A stretch of DNA of 44,142 nt, from contig CAJAHH010000111.1 in NCBI GenBank assembly GCA_903939515.1, positions 81,415 through 125,556 of the forward strand, read 5' to 3'. The notes under the pieces are model-generated. The model searched no databases, was not told the DNA's origin, and saw only the letters and a list, made by a program, of their open reading frames with translations. The position numbers were made by a program, and so were the translations under genes. Origin of the DNA: an uncultured Verrucomicrobiota bacterium. Its GTDB lineage: Bacteria; Verrucomicrobiota; Verrucomicrobiia; Limisphaerales; UBA9464. Numbering within the stretch: position 1 is the stretch's first letter; the number at the start of each line of letters is the position of its first letter. Positions 42,667 through 44,142 of this stretch are shown in pieces.

Positions 42667-43635
42667 ATGAACCCTCCCCCCGTGAATTCCTCCGTCGGAC
42701 CCTACCGGGACCGTCGCACCGCCCTGCTGATTGCGGGAGTTCTCGAAATCCTACTCGGCGTGGGGGCCTGGCTGATAGTGGGGTTGATGATTTTTGCCGC
42801 GTCGATGGTGACCGCCCAGGGGGCCGGGAGCAAAGGTTCCATGATCCCGGGAATAGCGGTGTACGGGATCGCCGGACTGGTCTTCGTGATGCTGGGGGTC
42901 GGCTCAATCCGGGCCCGCCGCTGGGCTCGGGCCCTCTGGTTGGTCGTATCCTCGTTTTGGCTGATTGGCGGAGTCTTGGCCGCGGCAGTGGTGGCCTTGC
43001 TCATGGCGTCCGTGGCCGGGGTGGAGTCCATTCTCTTGATCGCGATCCTATCGTTCTTCGCGGTGTTCATGATCGGTTTGCCGGCCTCCCTTCTGGCCTT
43101 TTATCGGAGCCCGCATGTGAAGGCGACCTGCGAGGCGGCAGGCCCCCAGCCATGCTGGACCGACGGATGCCCGCTTCCGGTGCTCGGGGCGGCCCTGTGG
43201 TTCGCGTCGATGACCTTGACACTCCCTTGGATGGGATGGCTCTACGGCGGACTCTACCCGTTCTTCGGACACTTCGTCCGGGGAGCCGCCGGTCACGGTC
43301 TCTGGATTGCGTCAGGCCTGCTCAGCGGGATCGCCACCTACGGGATTTATCGCCGGATCCACACCCTGTGGCTGTTGGGCCTCGTGCTGGTGCTCGTCCA
43401 GGGGATTTCCGCCACCGTCACGTATGCCGTGGTGGACCCGAAAGAACTCTTTGCGGCGATGGGCATCGAGGGGGCGGCATTGGAACAGATCGAGCGCATG
43501 GGAATGATTCGCCCTTCCTACATGATCGGTTCCGTGGCGGCCGCCATCCTGCCGATGGTGGGACTGCTGCTTTGGGCCCGGGCGTGCTTCCCGAAACGGT
43601 CGACCGAACCGGCCATCCCGCCGCCCCAAGGCTGA
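42667..43635 (+). CDS. Polytopic membrane protein of unknown function
   Basis: 322 residues with about eight hydrophobic segments: ALLIAGVLEILLGVGAWLIVG, GIAVYGIAGLVFVMLGVG, ALWLVVSSFWLIGGVLAAAVVALL, ILLIAILSFFAVFMIGLPASLLAFY, ALWFASMTLTLPWMGWLYGGLY, GLWIASGLLSGIATYG, LWLLGLVLVLVQGISATVTYAV and SVAAAILPMVGLLLWA. Short Cys/Pro-bearing loop (CEAAGPQPCWTDGCPLP) between the fourth and fifth. No recognised family. ATG 42667 follows a purine-poor leader. Confidence 0.8.
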   Translation: MNPPPVNSSVGPYRDRRTALLIAGVLEILLGVGAWLIVGLMIFAASMVTAQGAGSKGSMIPGIAVYGIAGLVFVMLGVGSIRARRWARALWLVVSSFWLIGGVLAAAVVALLMASVAGVESILLIAILSFFAVFMIGLPASLLAFYRSPHVKATCEAAGPQPCWTDGCPLPVLGAALWFASMTLTLPWMGWLYGGLYPFFGHFVRGAAGHGLWIASGLLSGIATYGIYRRIHTLWLLGLVLVLVQGISATVTYAVVDPKELFAAMGIEGAALEQIERMGMIRPSYMIGSVAAAILPMVGLLLWARACFPKRSTEPAIPPPQG

Positions 43636-43899
43636 CCGGAGAGCTTTCCCGCCGGAAGCTTGGCTTCCTACCGCAGTGACGCGGTGGTTGGACAGAGTCG
43701 GCAGCGACCACGAACCGGGTTTCCGCCGTTGCCGACATCGGTGACCCGATCGATGGCCAACCATCGGCCAACAAGTCACCCGCCGGATGCCTTGCACATG
43801 GAGACCAATCTACGGCAGTCCATTCGACCGGGCTCCCCCTCAATGCCGCAGCACGTGCCTGAGGTAAAGGTACATGAGGGGGGCGTTGAAGAGGAGGCT

Positions 43900-43923
43900 G
43901 GAAATAGGGTCGGAAATAGGGTC
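43900..43923 (+). repeat. 12-bp perfect tandem duplication at RAYT terminus E
   Basis: GGAAATAGGGTC occurs at 43900-43911 and 43912-43923, abutting the terminus GTCGGTTCTTGATATTG (43921-43937). The unit is unlike those at the 2.4-4.1 kb termini except for its GGGTC end. Confidence 0.85.
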
Positions 43924-44142
43924 GGTTCTTGATATTGATACATAAAGCGGCCAAAGGCGCTCCCCCGGCCCGGCCCGCTAGTTGAGAGTCGAGTAGGCTG
44001 GCGCGATTTATCACGTCATGAATCGCGGTGACCGGCGCGAACTGATCTTCATGGATGATGCGGATCGCCAGCGCTTCATCGACACGCTGGGCGAGGCTTG
44101 CGCCAAGACGGGCAGGCAGGTTCACGCCTATGTCCTCATGCC
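43921..44142 (+). mobile_element. RAYT element, copy E (runs off the window)
   Basis: It has the same terminus and leader as copies A and B (TTCTTGATATTGATACATAAAGCGGCC) but continues into the transposase body, so it is closer to full length than they are. It shows that elements carrying the catalytic part exist in this genome. Confidence 0.8.
43973..44142 (+). pseudogene. RAYT (Y1 HUH) transposase, broken and partial
   Basis: In frame from 43973 the translation is AR-stop-LRVE-stop-AGAIYHVMNRGDRREL, then IFMDDADRQRFIDTLGEACA and KTGRQVHAYVLMP at the window edge. The start codon is lost (ATG of the other copies reads CCG) and TAG stands at 43979 and 43994. Downstream sequence matches the family well up to the point where the HUH motif (NHFH in relatives) would follow. 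An internal ATG at 44018 would skip the first strand, so this copy is probably inactive. Confidence 0.8.

Overview
The window looks like chromosomal DNA of a member of the Verrucomicrobiota, probably of the Limisphaerales/Pedosphaera type. This rests on the gene families present: type II pseudopilins with [11 protein letters not shown]-termini and H-X9-DG ends, a Tat-exported DUF1501 protein, a PVC-type membrane dehydrogenase with a CxxCH haem site, a planctomycete/verrucomicrobial-style ECF sigma factor, and RAYT (Y1 REP-associated transposase) debris. Base composition is high-GC apart from a few clearly AT-richer islands (about 5.8-6.6 kb, 7.08-7.24 kb and 26.06-26.2 kb).

Layout. 1-2.3 kb: end of an exported parvulin-type prolyl isomerase, a DAHP synthase and a tiny membrane protein. 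2.4-4.1 kb: a nest of RAYT-derived mobile element termini enclosing a vapBC-like toxin-antitoxin pair. 4.1-6.5 kb: a three-gene operon of exported proteins of unknown function, two of them paralogues and the first one AT-rich. 6.5-7.86 kb: decayed or non-coding DNA with a 9-bp minisatellite. 7.86-9.8 kb: an isoleucine-rich leader ORF and a strong intrinsic terminator just ahead of cimA, then tRNA-Leu(UAG). 9.9-18.7 kb: TPR lipoprotein, zinc-ribbon membrane protein, and a minus-strand run (glnS, holB, O-antigen-ligase-like protein; esterase further upstream). 18.9-23.5 kb: an export system (ATPase, two FtsX/MacB-type permeases, membrane-fusion protein) behind an A-type Fe-S carrier. 23.6-32.2 kb: pseudopilin, a conserved protein of unknown function, ECF sigma factor, GT2 glycosyltransferase, SMP-30-like protein, YqgE, a nucleoside phosphorylase-like protein, CPBP protease and MarR regulator. 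32.3-37.1 kb: DUF1501 protein, small hypothetical protein and a large haem dehydrogenase. 37.1-38.2 kb: Fic module with a class-I-like antitoxin. 38.5-39.7 kb: an LRR-protein kinase that looks acquired. 39.9-43.6 kb: PQQ-propeller/pseudopilin operon and a membrane protein. 43.9 kb to the end: another RAYT copy, already broken.

The two signals most worth following are (1) the cimA upstream region, where a 33-codon ORF with seven Ile codons ends 15 nt before a 10-bp GC-rich hairpin with six T, the architecture of an isoleucine-sensing transcription attenuator ahead of an isoleucine-pathway gene; and (2) the RAYT element termini, where six termini are each abutted by an 11-16 bp tandem duplication whose sequence differs from copy to copy but always carries GGGTC or a one-base variant, suggesting a target-derived duplication made at insertion. 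Housekeeping gene calls are firm. Function of the 4-6.5 kb operon, the 24.5 kb protein and the 33.8 kb protein is unknown.
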